From Devosia sp. (GTDB lineage Bacteria; Pseudomonadota; Alphaproteobacteria; Rhizobiales; Devosiaceae), in the NCBI GenBank assembly GCA_026126125.1, contig JAHCJW010000022.1, positions 1 through 34,142 of the forward strand: a stretch of DNA of 34,142 nt, read 5' to 3'. Positions 1-8,700 of this stretch are shown one piece after another. Numbering within the stretch: position 1 is the stretch's first letter; each line of letters begins with the position of its first letter. A model generated the notes under the pieces. That model was not told where the DNA came from and made no database searches. It worked only from the letters and a program-made list of their open reading frames with translations. The position numbers and the translations under genes were made by a program.

Positions 1-2070
1 CCGCACGACTGCCCCAGCACCTGCGCGCTGGAGGTCGAGAAGCTCGACGCGCATCGCATCGGCAAGGTGCGGGGCGCGGCGGCGAACAGCTACACGTCGG
101 GGGTGATCTGCGCCAAGGTCTCGCGCTACGCCGAGCGCGTGCACCACCCGCTGCGGCTTAAGAGGCCCCTGAAGCGGGTGGGCGACAAGGGCCAGGGCCG
201 CGACGCCTTCGTCGAGATCGGTTGGGACGAGGCGCTGGACATCACCGCGGACGCGATGAAGCGCGCGGCGGCGAAGGACGGCAGCGAGGCGGTGTGGCCC
301 TACTACTACGCCGGCACGATGGGGCTGGTGCAGCGCGACGGCATCGAGCGCCTGCGCGCGGCACGCGGTTATTCGCACCAATACGACACCATCTGCGTCG
401 GCGTTGCCTGGCCCGGCTATATCGCCGGAACAGGGCTTTTGGGCGGGGTCAATCCCGAGCAGATGGCGGAAAGCGATTGCGTCATCATCTGGGGCACCAA
501 TGCGGTGCATACCCAGGTCAACGTCATGACCCACGCCATGCGGGCCCGCAAAACCCGGGGCGCGAAAATCGTCGTTATCGACATCTATCGCAACGCCACC
601 ATGGACCAGGCCGATCTGGGCCTCGTCCTCCGCCCCGGCACCGATGGGGCGCTGGCGGTGGCGGTCATGCACATTCTCCTGCGTGATGGTCTGGCCGATC
701 GGGCCTATATGGAGAAATACACCGATTTCTCCCCCCAGTTCGAAGCCCATCTCAAGACCCGCACACCCGAATGGGCCGCCGAAATCACCGGTCTCGCCGT
801 CGCCGAAATCGAAGCCTTCGCCCATCTGGTGGGCACCACGCCGCGCTCCTTCTTCCGTCTTGGCTATGGCTTTTCCCGCCAGACCAACGGCGCCACCGCC
901 ATGCACGCGGCCCTCTCCATCCCCGCCATGACCGGGGCCTGGCAGCATCGCGGCGGCGGCGCCTTTCATTCCAATTCCGGCACCTGGGGCCTCGACAAAT
1001 CCCGCCTCGAAGGCGCCCATCTGCAAAAGGGCACGCCGCGCCTCCTCGACATGTCCGAGATCGGCCCCATCCTCACCGGCGACAAGGCAGCCCTGCAGGG
1101 CGGGGGGCCCGTCCATGCCATGATCGTGCAGAACACCAACCCAGCCTGCGTCGCCCCCAACCAGACTTTGGTGCATCGCGGCCTCATGCGCGACGATCTG
1201 TTCCTCGTCGTCCACGAGCAGTTCATGACCGAAACGGCGGAACTGGCCGACATCGTCCTGCCCGCCACCATGTTCCTCGAGCACAACGACTATTATACAC
1301 GGGGCGGCCACACCCGCATCCTCTACGGTCCTACCGTTCTTGAGCGGCCCGGCGAGGCGCGCTCCAATCACGAGGTCATCAACGCCATCGCCCAGCGCCT
1401 CGGCAGCGCCGATCCGGTCTTTGCCATCAGCGATCGCGAGGTCGTCGCCGACACCTTCGCCCGCTCCGGCCTGCCGCCGCTCGAAGAGGTGGAAAAGACC
1501 GGCTATATCGACAAGGAACGCCCTGATGATGTGGCTCGCTTCGCCAAGGGGTTCGGCTGGCCCGATGGTCGCTTCCGCTTCGCTCCGGATTGGGATGCGG
1601 TGGCAAAGCGCAAGGGCTATCGCTGGGTCTGCGACCCCTCGATCATGCCCCGCTTTGCCGACCATTGGGCGGTCAACGAAGCAACTGATGCCGAGCACCC
1701 GTTCAAGCTCGCCACCAGTCCCGCCCGCGCCTTTCTCAACTCATCCTTCAACCAGACCGCCGGCAGCCTCAAGCGCGAGGGCGAGCCTTCCGTCTTCATT
1801 CATCCCGCCGATGCCGTCCGGCTCGACCTTGCCGATGGCGAGGCGGTGACGCTGGGCAATCGGCGCGGATCTGTGGAGCTCACGCTGCGCGTCACCGACA
1901 TTTTGCCTACCGGCGTCCTCATTGCCGAAGGTCTTCACAAAAATTCCGCACATCGCGGCCGAAACGGTATCAATGCGCTAACCAACTCGGCACCTGTACC
2001 CCCCTTTGGCGGTGCCGCTTTTCACGACGCGGCGGTGTGGATCAGACGCTCGTCTTCCCTTCTCCCTTAA
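1..2070 (+). CDS. Molybdopterin oxidoreductase (DMSO reductase superfamily), 5' truncated by window edge
   Basis: The reading frame is open from base 1 and has lost only its first codons. Visible at the start is HDCPSTC, then about 30 residues later GVIC: three of the four cysteines of an N-terminal [4Fe-4S] site (CxxCxxxC-x~27-C), with the first cysteine probably just upstream. Further motifs typical of bis-MGD enzymes are a WDEAL segment, an IIWGTN segment, a P-G-T-D-G-A-L segment and a C-terminal molydopterin-dinucleotide-binding domain with ASPARAFLN-like and HPADA elements (residues about 560-680). The 689 codons present fit the BisC/anaerobic-dehydrogenase group of soluble Mo enzymes. 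The substrate cannot be read from sequence. The stop codon lies in the loop of a hairpin shared with the end of the convergent permease gene. The link to the Mo-related genes near 19.7-23.2 kb is inference only. Confidence 0.9.
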   Translation, partial: PHDCPSTCALEVEKLDAHRIGKVRGAAANSYTSGVICAKVSRYAERVHHPLRLKRPLKRVGDKGQGRDAFVEIGWDEALDITADAMKRAAAKDGSEAVWPYYYAGTMGLVQRDGIERLRAARGYSHQYDTICVGVAWPGYIAGTGLLGGVNPEQMAESDCVIIWGTNAVHTQVNVMTHAMRARKTRGAKIVVIDIYRNATMDQADLGLVLRPGTDGALAVAVMHILLRDGLADRAYMEKYTDFSPQFEAHLKTRTPEWAAEITGLAVAEIEAFAHLVGTTPRSFFRLGYGFSRQTNGATAMHAALSIPAMTGAWQHRGGGAFHSNSGTWGLDKSRLEGAHLQKGTPRLLDMSEIGPILTGDKAALQGGGPVHAMIVQNTNPACVAPNQTLVHRGLMRDDLFLVVHEQFMTETAELADIVLPATMFLEHNDYYTRGGHTRILYGPTVLERPGEARSNHEVINAIAQRLGSADPVFAISDREVVADTFARSGLPPLEEVEKTGYIDKERPDDVARFAKGFGWPDGRFRFAPDWDAVAKRKGYRWVCDPSIMPRFADHWAVNEATDAEHPFKLATSPARAFLNSSFNQTAGSLKREGEPSVFIHPADAVRLDLADGEAVTLGNRRGSVELTLRVTDILPTGVLIAEGLHKNSAHRGRNGINALTNSAPVPPFGGAAFHDAAVWIRRSSSLLP

Positions 2071-2079
2071 GGGGAGAAG
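2059..2079. terminator. Hairpin between convergent genes
   Basis: An 8-bp inverted repeat (CTTCTCCC / GGGGAGAAG with a TTAA-centred loop) sits exactly over the stop codon of the molybdopterin oxidoreductase and 40 bp beyond the end of the convergent permease. It lacks a clear U-tract, so a bidirectional terminator or a short palindromic repeat element are both possible. Confidence 0.45.
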
Positions 2080-2120
2080 AGGGCCCGCAGCGTGAGACGA
2101 GGGGCTGAAGGGGCAGTATT

Positions 2121-2888
2121 TCAGGCGAAATATGCCGTCCAGAAGAAATACAGCGTCATCCCGATTCCATAGACGATCACCCCCATCCGGATCCAGGCCG
2201 TGGGAATATGCCGGGCCAGCCGTGCCGCCACATAGCCGCCGATGGTCACCCCCACCAGCGCGATCGAGCCATGGTAGAAATCGATGGTTTCCCCGAGCGC
2301 GAACCGCACCACCGCCACCAGCGCAACGATCGAGGAAATATAGAGTTTCAGCCCGTTCATGGCGTGAATATCGGTCATTCCCGCCATGGCCAGAAACGCC
2401 AGCAGCAGAATGCCGAGCCCGGCATTGAAGAAGCCGCCATAGACGCAGACCGCCGCCAGCAGCGCCAGCAGCAGCACCGCGCCCAGCGCCCTCATGCCCC
2501 GCCGCTCGCCGCCCCGGGCCCGTAGCGCGGCATTGATCTGATTGCCGAAAATGAACAGCGCCACGGCAAAAGCCATAAGCCACGGCACCACCTTGGAAAA
2601 CTGCTCGTCCGAGACCACCAGCAATAGCTCCGCGCCCGCATAGCCGAACAACGCCGCGATCAAACCATAGATGATCAGCCGATCCTTGTAGGCGGCCATG
2701 GCTTTCCAGTAGCCAAGGACGCCCGAGGCGTAGCCGGGCAGGGCGGCATAGGTGTTGGAGGCATTGGCGAGGACCGGAGGCACCCCTGTGAACAGCAGGG
2801 CAGGGAACACGATGAACGAGCCGCCTCCGGCAAGAGAATTGACCGCGCCCCCGATAAGCCCAGCCAGCAGCAGCAGAATTTCGTTCAT
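2121..2888 (-). CDS. TSUP family (TauE/SafE) membrane permease
   Basis: 255 residues, almost wholly hydrophobic, with about seven to eight predicted membrane segments. It has the family hallmarks: an N-terminal half with LIGGAVNSLAGGGS followed by a PALL segment, and a C-terminal half repeating the glycine-rich pattern (YGGFFNAGLGILL). TSUP proteins export or import small sulfur- or carbon-containing anions such as sulfite, sulfoacetate or taurine-derived products; the substrate here is unknown. The ATG at 2888 was chosen because a GGAG lies 9 nt upstream and the first membrane segment starts right after it; upstream in-frame codons give a non-hydrophobic extension. It stands alone, convergent with the oxidoreductase and divergent from the gene at 3175, so its promoter lies in the 286-bp gap. 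Confidence 0.88.
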   Translation of the reverse strand: MNEILLLLAGLIGGAVNSLAGGGSFIVFPALLFTGVPPVLANASNTYAALPGYASGVLGYWKAMAAYKDRLIIYGLIAALFGYAGAELLLVVSDEQFSKVVPWLMAFAVALFIFGNQINAALRARGGERRGMRALGAVLLLALLAAVCVYGGFFNAGLGILLLAFLAMAGMTDIHAMNGLKLYISSIVALVAVVRFALGETIDFYHGSIALVGVTIGGYVAARLARHIPTAWIRMGVIVYGIGMTLYFFWTAYFA

Positions 2889-3174
2889 CTTCTCTTTCTC
2901 CACACGCGACGCAATCGCGTTAGCCTTACGACACTCGCGCGGGCCGGCCCAATGCATTTGTCTGCTGGCTTTATCACAACACCTCATCGGCACTTGACTG
3001 GAAAGGCTCGAAGGATCATTTAGCGCTCGGTTGCCGACACCTGCCGTCCGCGGGACATGTGTCCTTTGGTGAAGTTCGGCCACGATATGAAGTGATCGCT
3101 GTTTTCTCCGAGGCGCATCATGGCAAAGCGGGCTCCCATGGACCAGACGCCTCCTCCTTCGGAGAGGACATGCC

Positions 3175-3615
3175 ATGACTTTTTCGCTTGATACCCCCTC
3201 TGCGCAGACGCTGAAATCGGAAGCGCGCGCCCTGCGCGACGAGCACAGACGCGCCGGCGAGGATCTTTCTCATAGCGCCGCGCTCGAACAGGTCGCTCGC
3301 CGCCACGGATATCGCGACTGGAATACGGCGCGCGCCGCCTTGCCCGACCGTGTGGCCGTGCCGTTTCAGGTGGGCATGCGCGTCAAGGGCTTCTACCTCG
3401 AACAGCCCTTTCGCGGCCGGCTGATCGGCGTGCAATTGCTGGGAAACATGCAGCACTATACCGTGACGGTCATGTTCGATGAGCCGGTCAACGTCACGCC
3501 CAACTTCATGTTCGCCGCTCATCGCCAGCGGGTCACCGCCACGCTCGATATAAACGGCGTCTCGCCGGCCCTGCGGGGCAATGGCGCCCCGCAAATGCGG
3601 CTGCTGCGGGAATAA
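3175..3615 (+). CDS. Glyoxalase superfamily (Glyoxalase_8-type) protein
   Basis: 146 residues. Residues about 10-60 carry the signature LKSEARALRDE...LSHSAALEQVARRHGYRDWN, and the second half carries VGMRVKGFYLEQPFRGRLIG followed by QHYTVTVMFDEPV and RQRVTATLD, as in the small proteins annotated as glyoxalase superfamily (PF20066, recalled). None of the usual metal-binding glyoxalase residues are obvious, so an enzymatic role is not claimed. GGAG about ten bases upstream supports the ATG at 3175. A weak promoter candidate (TTGACT at 2994 and CATTTA at 3017) lies upstream. A strong hairpin follows the stop codon. Confidence 0.75.
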   Translation: MTFSLDTPSAQTLKSEARALRDEHRRAGEDLSHSAALEQVARRHGYRDWNTARAALPDRVAVPFQVGMRVKGFYLEQPFRGRLIGVQLLGNMQHYTVTVMFDEPVNVTPNFMFAAHRQRVTATLDINGVSPALRGNGAPQMRLLRE

Positions 3616-3626
3616 CATGCACAAGC

Positions 3627-3662
3627 GGCATCGGAGAGCGCATAACTTTGCTCTCCGGTGCC
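3627..3662 (+). terminator. Rho-independent-like terminator after the Glyoxalase_8 gene
   Basis: A 13-bp stem (GGCATCGGAGAGC / GCTCTCCGGTGCC, one G-U pair) with a 10-nt loop starts 11 nt after the stop codon and is followed by TTGTCT. A second small hairpin (ATCGGC/GCCGAT, 3672-3687) lies in the leader of the next gene. Confidence 0.65.
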
Positions 3663-3723
3663 TTGTCTATCATCGGCATTTGCCGATAGAGTGCACCCCA
3701 TCCAATCAAGGGGCGCCTCTGCA

Positions 3724-4359
3724 ATGACTACCCAGACCAAGCCGATCGAAGTCTATTCCCTGCCGACACCGAACGGGCAAAAGGTGCACATCCTGCTCGA
3801 AGAGCTTGGCGTGCCGTGGAATTATCACCGTATCGACATCGGCAAGGGCGAGCAGTTTACCCCTGAATTTCTGGCCATTTCGCCCAACAACAAGATCCCC
3901 GCCATTGTCGATCCCGAAGGTCCGGGCGGCGCGCCGATCTCGATCTTCGAATCCGGCGCCATCCTGAAATACCTCGCGCAAAAATTCGGCAAATTCTATC
4001 CCACCGATCCGCGTGCCCAGGTCAAGGTCGATGAATGGCTGTTCTGGCAGGTCGGCGGTTTCGGCCCGATGCTGGGCCAGAACAATCACTTCTCGGTGTA
4101 TGCGCCCGAAAAGATCCCCTACGCCATCAAGCGCTATAGCGATGAAACTCTTCGCCTTTTTGGTGTGCTGAACAAGCAGTTGGCCGATAAGGACTATATT
4201 GCCGGCGATTATTCCATCGCCGACATGGCCTCGATCGGCTGGGCTCAGTCCTGGGAGCGCTATGGCGCCACCAAGGCCGAATATCCCCATGTCCACGCCT
4301 GGCTCGAACGCCTCGCCGCTCGCCCCGCCGTGGTCAAGGGCCTCGATTTCGGCAAATAG
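3724..4359 (+). CDS. Glutathione S-transferase, YfcG/Ure2-like
   Basis: 211 residues with a thioredoxin-fold N-terminal domain (residues 1-85; YSLPTPNGQKVHILLEELG, then SPNNKIPAIVDPEG with the conserved cis-proline, then the FESGAILKYLA glutathione gamma-glutamyl contact) and an all-helical C-terminal domain (GGFGPMLGQNNHF, YAPEKIPYAIKRY, GDYSIADMA). This pattern is that of the E. coli YfcG/YghU group, which act as glutathione-dependent disulfide reductases rather than classical conjugating enzymes. The ATG at 3724 is chosen because family members begin a few residues before IEVYS; an in-frame ATG at 3658 would add 22 residues unlike the family. It is monocistronic, bounded by hairpins. Confidence 0.9.
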   Translation: MTTQTKPIEVYSLPTPNGQKVHILLEELGVPWNYHRIDIGKGEQFTPEFLAISPNNKIPAIVDPEGPGGAPISIFESGAILKYLAQKFGKFYPTDPRAQVKVDEWLFWQVGGFGPMLGQNNHFSVYAPEKIPYAIKRYSDETLRLFGVLNKQLADKDYIAGDYSIADMASIGWAQSWERYGATKAEYPHVHAWLERLAARPAVVKGLDFGK

Positions 4360-4366
4360 ACTTTCT

Positions 4367-4406
4367 GCATGTCTCCCAATAGTGGCCCGCACTTTGGGAG
4401 ACATGC
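4367..4406. terminator. Long near-perfect hairpin between convergent genes
   Basis: A perfect 13-nt inverted repeat (GCATGTCTCCCAA / TTGGGAGACATGC) encloses a further 4-bp stem (AGTG/CACT) with a GCCCG loop; only T4380 is unpaired. It fills the 69-bp gap between the glutathione transferase and the LysR gene and could end transcription from both sides. No U-tract follows on either strand. Confidence 0.55.
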
Positions 4407-4428
4407 CGCCGCCAAAGCGAAAAGGCGC

Positions 4429-5349
4429 TCAATCCACCCATGCCATGGCGGGATCGACCGTGGCGCAAAACTGCGCCGCGCTCATGCGCGCCTGCTCCAC
4501 CACGCGCCGGATCAACTCCACCTGCGCCGTTGCCTGATAGGTGCCGATGATGGGCATGGCGGGAAAGCGTTTGGAGACCCGGATCTGGTGCAATAACCCC
4601 ATCTTGAGTTCGCGTTTGATCGTCACGGTGGGAATGGCGCCGACACCGAACCCGTCAATGAGAAGATTGATGATCGAATAAAGCGAATTCGAGCTGGTCA
4701 GCTTGTTCGCCAGCACCTGCTCGTCCTGAAAATAGGGCGCGATCATCCGATAGGGCGGGGTGTCCTTGGGGAAGGTGATGATCGGCATATGCGCCAGATC
4801 GTCGACGCTGTAGACCCGGTCGGGATCGATCATCTTGGGCGATCCGACCCAGCTCATCTGCAGGACGCAGGACGTGAAGCTGCGGAAATTGTCGCCGATG
4901 GCCGGATCCAGGGCGAAGATGACGTCGAACTCCCCCTTGTTCATGCCATCGATCAGGTTCTTCGTCCCCTCCACCGTGATTTCGATCTTGAGGGTCGGGA
5001 AGGTGTCGTGCAGCGCTTCGACGAACGGGGTCAGCCAGGTCGAGGACACCGAGTCGATGCCGCCGATCCGCACGACCTTGCCGTGCAAGGCGTCGCCATC
5101 GGCCAGTTCGTGCTTGAGATCCTCATAGCTCGACAGGATCGCCTGGAACGTCGCCAAGACCCGCTCGCCGGCCGGGGTCAGGGCGAAGTCCCGCCCGGCC
5201 CGGTGCAACAGTTTTGTACCAAACTCCTGCTCCATGGCGGCAAGGCGAATGGAAATGGCGGGCTGGGTCGTATGCATTTCCTGTGCGGCCCGGCCAAAGT
5301 GCCGGTGCCGCGCCAGGGCGACAAAGGTCGTCATGTCGAGGATGCGCAT
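4429..5349 (-). CDS. LysR-family transcriptional regulator
   Basis: 306 residues. Residues 1-60 form the winged HTH (MTTFVALARHRHFGRAAQEM, then TTQPAISIRLAAMEQEFG and the wing with ALTPAGERV). The rest is a periplasmic-binding-like effector domain (VRIGGIDSVSSTWL onward; INLLIDGFGVGAIPT near residue 245). The ATG at 5349 has GAGGAAG about 5 nt upstream. The gene is the last of the minus-strand block and starts 51 bp after the aldehyde dehydrogenase, so it may be co-transcribed with it. That suggests, without proving, that it controls the polyamine/GABA-type genes upstream. Effector unknown. Confidence 0.9.
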   Translation of the reverse strand: MRILDMTTFVALARHRHFGRAAQEMHTTQPAISIRLAAMEQEFGTKLLHRAGRDFALTPAGERVLATFQAILSSYEDLKHELADGDALHGKVVRIGGIDSVSSTWLTPFVEALHDTFPTLKIEITVEGTKNLIDGMNKGEFDVIFALDPAIGDNFRSFTSCVLQMSWVGSPKMIDPDRVYSVDDLAHMPIITFPKDTPPYRMIAPYFQDEQVLANKLTSSNSLYSIINLLIDGFGVGAIPTVTIKRELKMGLLHQIRVSKRFPAMPIIGTYQATAQVELIRRVVEQARMSAAQFCATVDPAMAWVD

Positions 5350-5399
5350 GGCGCTTCCTCTATCAGACTTGCCCGTCTTTTGCAGGTCTTTTAGTTCGC

Positions 5400-6830
5400 T
5401 CACGAGGCCAGCATGATGTGACGCGCCTGCGTATAGTCCAGCAGCGACTGCATGGAGAGGTCCGAGCCATAGCCCGAATTCTTCATGCCGCCATGCGGCA
5501 TCTCGGTGGCGAATACGCCATGGGTATTGACCCAGGTGACGCCGTATTCGAGCCTGTTGGCGATGTGCATGGCCCGGTTGGCATCTCGCGACCAAACCGA
5601 GGAGGCCAGACCATATTCAGAGGCATTGGCCCAGCCGAGCGCGGTTTCCGGCGTGTCGAACGGAGTAATGGTCACCACCGGCCCGAACACTTCCTTCTGC
5701 ACGATTTCAGCGTCTATCGGCGCGGCTACCAGCGTCGGCTCGTAATAATAACCCTCGCGATCCGGCGCCTTGCCGCCCGCGACGATCTCGGCGCCCGCCT
5801 CGCGTGCCCGCTCGACAAAGCCGGAGATGCGCTCGCGCTGGGCGGCGGTGATCACCGGGCCGAACTCCGCGTCATTCTGCTTTGGCGCACCATAGACCAG
5901 CGAGCCGATCATGGTGGCGAGCTTGTCGGTGACCTTGTCGGCGATCGATCGATCGACGAACACCCGACAGGCCGCGGTGCAATCCTGCCCGGCATTGTAG
6001 AAGCTGGCCTCGCGCAGGGTTTCCACCAGCGTATCGATATCGGCATCGTCGCAGACGATTACCGGCGCCTTGCCGCCCAGTTCGAGATGGGTGCGCTTGA
6101 TGCTTTCGCCCGCTGCCGCTTTCAACACGGCGCGGCCGGTGCGCACGTCGCCGGTCAGGGAAATCATCCGCACCAGGGGGTGGGTGATCAGCGTCTGCCC
6201 CACGTCCGGCCCATTGCCGCAAATGACGTTGACCACGCCTTCGGGCAGGAATTCGCCGAGAATCGAGGCGAGCAGCAACAGGCTCAGCGGCGTATTTTCC
6301 GAAGGCTTGATCACCACCGCATTGCCCGCCGCGACTGCCGGAGCGATCTTCCAGGCCGCCATCAGCAGCGGATAGTTCCAGGGCGCGATCGAGGCGATGA
6401 CCCCGATCGGATCGCGACGCAGCAGGCTCGTATGCCGGTTGGAGCGATAGCCGTTGGCGGCGGTGGCTGGCATATTGCGCACGGCGGTGCCGAAAAAGCG
6501 GAAGACGTCGGCGACATTGGCCAATTCGCCGGCCTTGACATAGCGCCAGGGTTTTCCGGCATTGGCGGCCTCGACATCGGCCAGGCTTTCGGCATGGGTT
6601 TCGATCGCGTCGGCGATGCGCAGGAGCGCCAGGCTCCGCGCCTTGGGCGTGGTCTGGCTCCAGCCCTGATAGGCCGCATGCGCGGCACGCACGGCCTTGT
6701 CGATCTGGCCCGCATCGGCCGAAGCGACATTGGCGAGCAACTGGCCCGTCGCCGGTTCATGGGCCGGAAAGCTTTCGCCCTGACCGGCCTCATAGGCGCC
6801 GTTGATGAAGAGATTTGTCTGATACGTCAT
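5400..6830 (-). CDS. patD: Gamma-aminobutyraldehyde dehydrogenase (PatD/YdcW-like)
   Basis: 476 residues, full length for the NAD-dependent aldehyde dehydrogenase superfamily. Key residues are Asn152 (APWNYP), the general base Glu250 (LELGGKAP) and the nucleophile Cys284 (NAGQDCTAAC). Long stretches resemble E. coli YdcW from memory (RRDPIGVIASIAPWNYPL, YYNAGQDC-like, YGLASSVW, EMPHGG). YdcW oxidises 4-aminobutanal, made from putrescine, to 4-aminobutyrate in the cytosol. The gene is directly downstream (19 bp) of the ABC ATPase, matching the E. coli ydcSTUV-ydcW order, which strengthens the assignment. A betaine-aldehyde-type substrate cannot be excluded. The ATG at 6830 is the natural start (MTYQTNLFINGAY). 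Confidence 0.85.
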   Translation of the reverse strand: MTYQTNLFINGAYEAGQGESFPAHEPATGQLLANVASADAGQIDKAVRAAHAAYQGWSQTTPKARSLALLRIADAIETHAESLADVEAANAGKPWRYVKAGELANVADVFRFFGTAVRNMPATAANGYRSNRHTSLLRRDPIGVIASIAPWNYPLLMAAWKIAPAVAAGNAVVIKPSENTPLSLLLLASILGEFLPEGVVNVICGNGPDVGQTLITHPLVRMISLTGDVRTGRAVLKAAAGESIKRTHLELGGKAPVIVCDDADIDTLVETLREASFYNAGQDCTAACRVFVDRSIADKVTDKLATMIGSLVYGAPKQNDAEFGPVITAAQRERISGFVERAREAGAEIVAGGKAPDREGYYYEPTLVAAPIDAEIVQKEVFGPVVTITPFDTPETALGWANASEYGLASSVWSRDANRAMHIANRLEYGVTWVNTHGVFATEMPHGGMKNSGYGSDLSMQSLLDYTQARHIMLAS

Positions 6831-6849
6831 GTCAACTGTTCCGAAAAAT

Positions 6850-7893
6850 TCAGCCGCGGATCACGCGGATGCGGGCCGGCTCGACGGTCAGGCGCACTTC
6901 GGCACCGTCCGCGAGCACAACGTCATTGGGGGTGAGCGCGCGCAGCGTCTCGCCGGCGAGGGTCATCACATAGCGGTTGCGCGCGCCAAGAAAGACGCGG
7001 GTGCGGATCTTCGCCGCCGGGCCGGCCCCGCTCGTGGTCAGCGACAAATCTTCCTGCCGAATGGCCAGTGTCGCTGTTCCGCGCGCGGTTTCTCCCGTCG
7101 CCAACGCCAGTTCCTGCCCGTCTCCGAGCCTCGCCACCGGCCCCTGGGGGCCATCGACGATCTCTGCGGGCACGAGGTTGGCCGAGCCGATGAAATTGGA
7201 CGCGAAGCTGGTCGCGGGCTGGTTGTAGATCTCGTCCGGCGTGCCTTGCTGCTCGATACGGCCGGCATTGAGCAGCACGATCCGGTCGGAAAGGCTCAGC
7301 GCCTCCTCCTGATCATGCGTCACGAAGATGGTCGTCAATGCCAGCCGGCGGTGGATTTCGATCAGTTCCACCTGCATGTCCTCGCGCAGGCGCGCATCGA
7401 GATTGGAAAGCGGCTCGTCGAGCAGCAGCACCTTGGGATTGGAGACGATGGCGCGCGCCAGCGCCACGCGCTGCTGCTGCCCACCCGAAAGCTGGCGCGG
7501 CTTGCGCTCCGCGAGATGGCCCAATTGCACCGTTTCGAGCGCCGCCCTGACCTTTTCCGCCTGTTCGTCGCGATTGCCGATGCCGCGCATGCGCAGCGGG
7601 AACCGCACATTTTCCGCCACGCTCAGATGCGGCAGCAGAGCATAGGACTGGAACATCATGGCGATGTCGCGCTTTTCGGGCGCCAGGCTGGTGACGTCGC
7701 GCCCGTCGATCTCGACCCGGCCCTCGGTCACGCCTTCGAGGCCGGCGACGATGCGCAGCAGGGTCGTCTTGCCACAGCCGGAGGCGCCCAGCAGCGAAAT
7801 GAACTCACCCGATCTGATGTCGAGCGAAATCCCATGCAGCACGGCGGTCTTGTTGAACGACTTGCGGATGGTTTGGAGGCGAACTTCGGCCAT
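6850..7893 (-). CDS. ABC transporter ATP-binding protein, polyamine/YdcT type
   Basis: 347 residues. Walker A is at 36-44 (GASGCGKTT), followed by a Q-loop (MMFQSYALLPH), the signature LSGGQQQR, Walker B VLLLDEP, D-loop LSNLDA and the switch histidine in FVTHDQEEA. A TOBE domain occupies about residues 280-347. This layout is that of the PotA/MalK-like importer ATPases that energise spermidine/putrescine transporters. It starts 3 bp after the stop of the second permease and precedes the aldehyde dehydrogenase, so it belongs to one operon with them. The start is the ATG at 7893. Confidence 0.92.
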   Translation of the reverse strand: MAEVRLQTIRKSFNKTAVLHGISLDIRSGEFISLLGASGCGKTTLLRIVAGLEGVTEGRVEIDGRDVTSLAPEKRDIAMMFQSYALLPHLSVAENVRFPLRMRGIGNRDEQAEKVRAALETVQLGHLAERKPRQLSGGQQQRVALARAIVSNPKVLLLDEPLSNLDARLREDMQVELIEIHRRLALTTIFVTHDQEEALSLSDRIVLLNAGRIEQQGTPDEIYNQPATSFASNFIGSANLVPAEIVDGPQGPVARLGDGQELALATGETARGTATLAIRQEDLSLTTSGAGPAAKIRTRVFLGARNRYVMTLAGETLRALTPNDVVLADGAEVRLTVEPARIRVIRG

Positions 7894-7896
7894 GGG

Positions 7897-8700
7897 TCAA
7901 GCACTCGCGAACTTGGTGAGGCCCAGCATGCGATCGATGATGACGATCAGCGCGATGGTAAGGGCGATCATGATGGTGGAAACGGCGGCAACCGAAGGAT
8001 CGGGCGAGAATTCGAGCTGGCCGTAGATCTGCACCGGCAGGGTGGTGAGGTTCGGACCGCGCAGGAACAGCGACAAAACCGCCTCGTCAAAGGAGATGTT
8101 GAAGGCGAAGAACGCCCCCGCCGCCAGCCCCGGAACGCATTGCGGCACGACGACGAACCACAGCCTTTGCAGCCGATTGGCGCCCATGGTGCGTGCCGCC
8201 TCTTCGAGATAGGGGTTGGACTCGGACAACACCGCCAAGGTCGTGCGCACCACATAGGGCAGGGCGATGACGGTGTGGCTGAGCGCCAGCACCACCGGAT
8301 TGACCGGCCCGAACGCCGCGCTCCAGAACATCAGCATGCCGATGGCATAGATGATGGTCGGCAGAACCAGCGGCGACAGGAACACGGTGGCCCAAAGCTC
8401 GGAAAACGGCAATTGCCGCCTGTGGATGGCGATGGCCGCTGCTCCGCCGATTAGCGTCGCCAGCACCGTTACCAGCAGGGCGATCTGCAGGCTGATCCAG
8501 CCGGCATTGAGATAGGCGTTGGATGAGAGCACCTGGCTATACCAGCGCAGGCTCAGCCCATTGGGCGGAAAGGCGATGAACTGGCTTTCCGAAACCGAAA
8601 CGCCGACAACCACCACCAGCGGGGCGAGCAGCAACAGGGCGGTGAACGCCAGGAACACACCAGCCAGAACCCGCAGCCAGAACGGAACCGCTTTAACCAT
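7897..8700 (-). CDS. ABC transporter permease, YdcV/PotC-like
   Basis: 267 residues with about six membrane segments. The EAA loop that docks on the ATPase is visible as YLEEAARTMGANRLQRLWF (residues about 165-185). Sequence character fits the second permease of polyamine-type importers. Its ATG overlaps the end of the preceding permease by 8 nt, which implies translational coupling. The substrate is inferred from the linked aldehyde dehydrogenase and PuuD-like gene, not from this protein. Confidence 0.9.
   Translation of the reverse strand: MVKAVPFWLRVLAGVFLAFTALLLLAPLVVVVGVSVSESQFIAFPPNGLSLRWYSQVLSSNAYLNAGWISLQIALLVTVLATLIGGAAAIAIHRRQLPFSELWATVFLSPLVLPTIIYAIGMLMFWSAAFGPVNPVVLALSHTVIALPYVVRTTLAVLSESNPYLEEAARTMGANRLQRLWFVVVPQCVPGLAAGAFFAFNISFDEAVLSLFLRGPNLTTLPVQIYGQLEFSPDPSVAAVSTIMIALTIALIVIIDRMLGLTKFASA

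Noticed and set aside
5214-6935. Long plus-strand open frame opposite the LysR and aldehyde dehydrogenase genes
   Set aside because: It is antisense to clearly conserved genes, is rich in Arg/Gly/His with no family likeness, and arises from high-GC codon bias.
6829-8454. 541-codon plus-strand frame opposite the ATPase and permease genes
   Set aside because: Same reason: a shadow of well-supported minus-strand genes, low-complexity composition.
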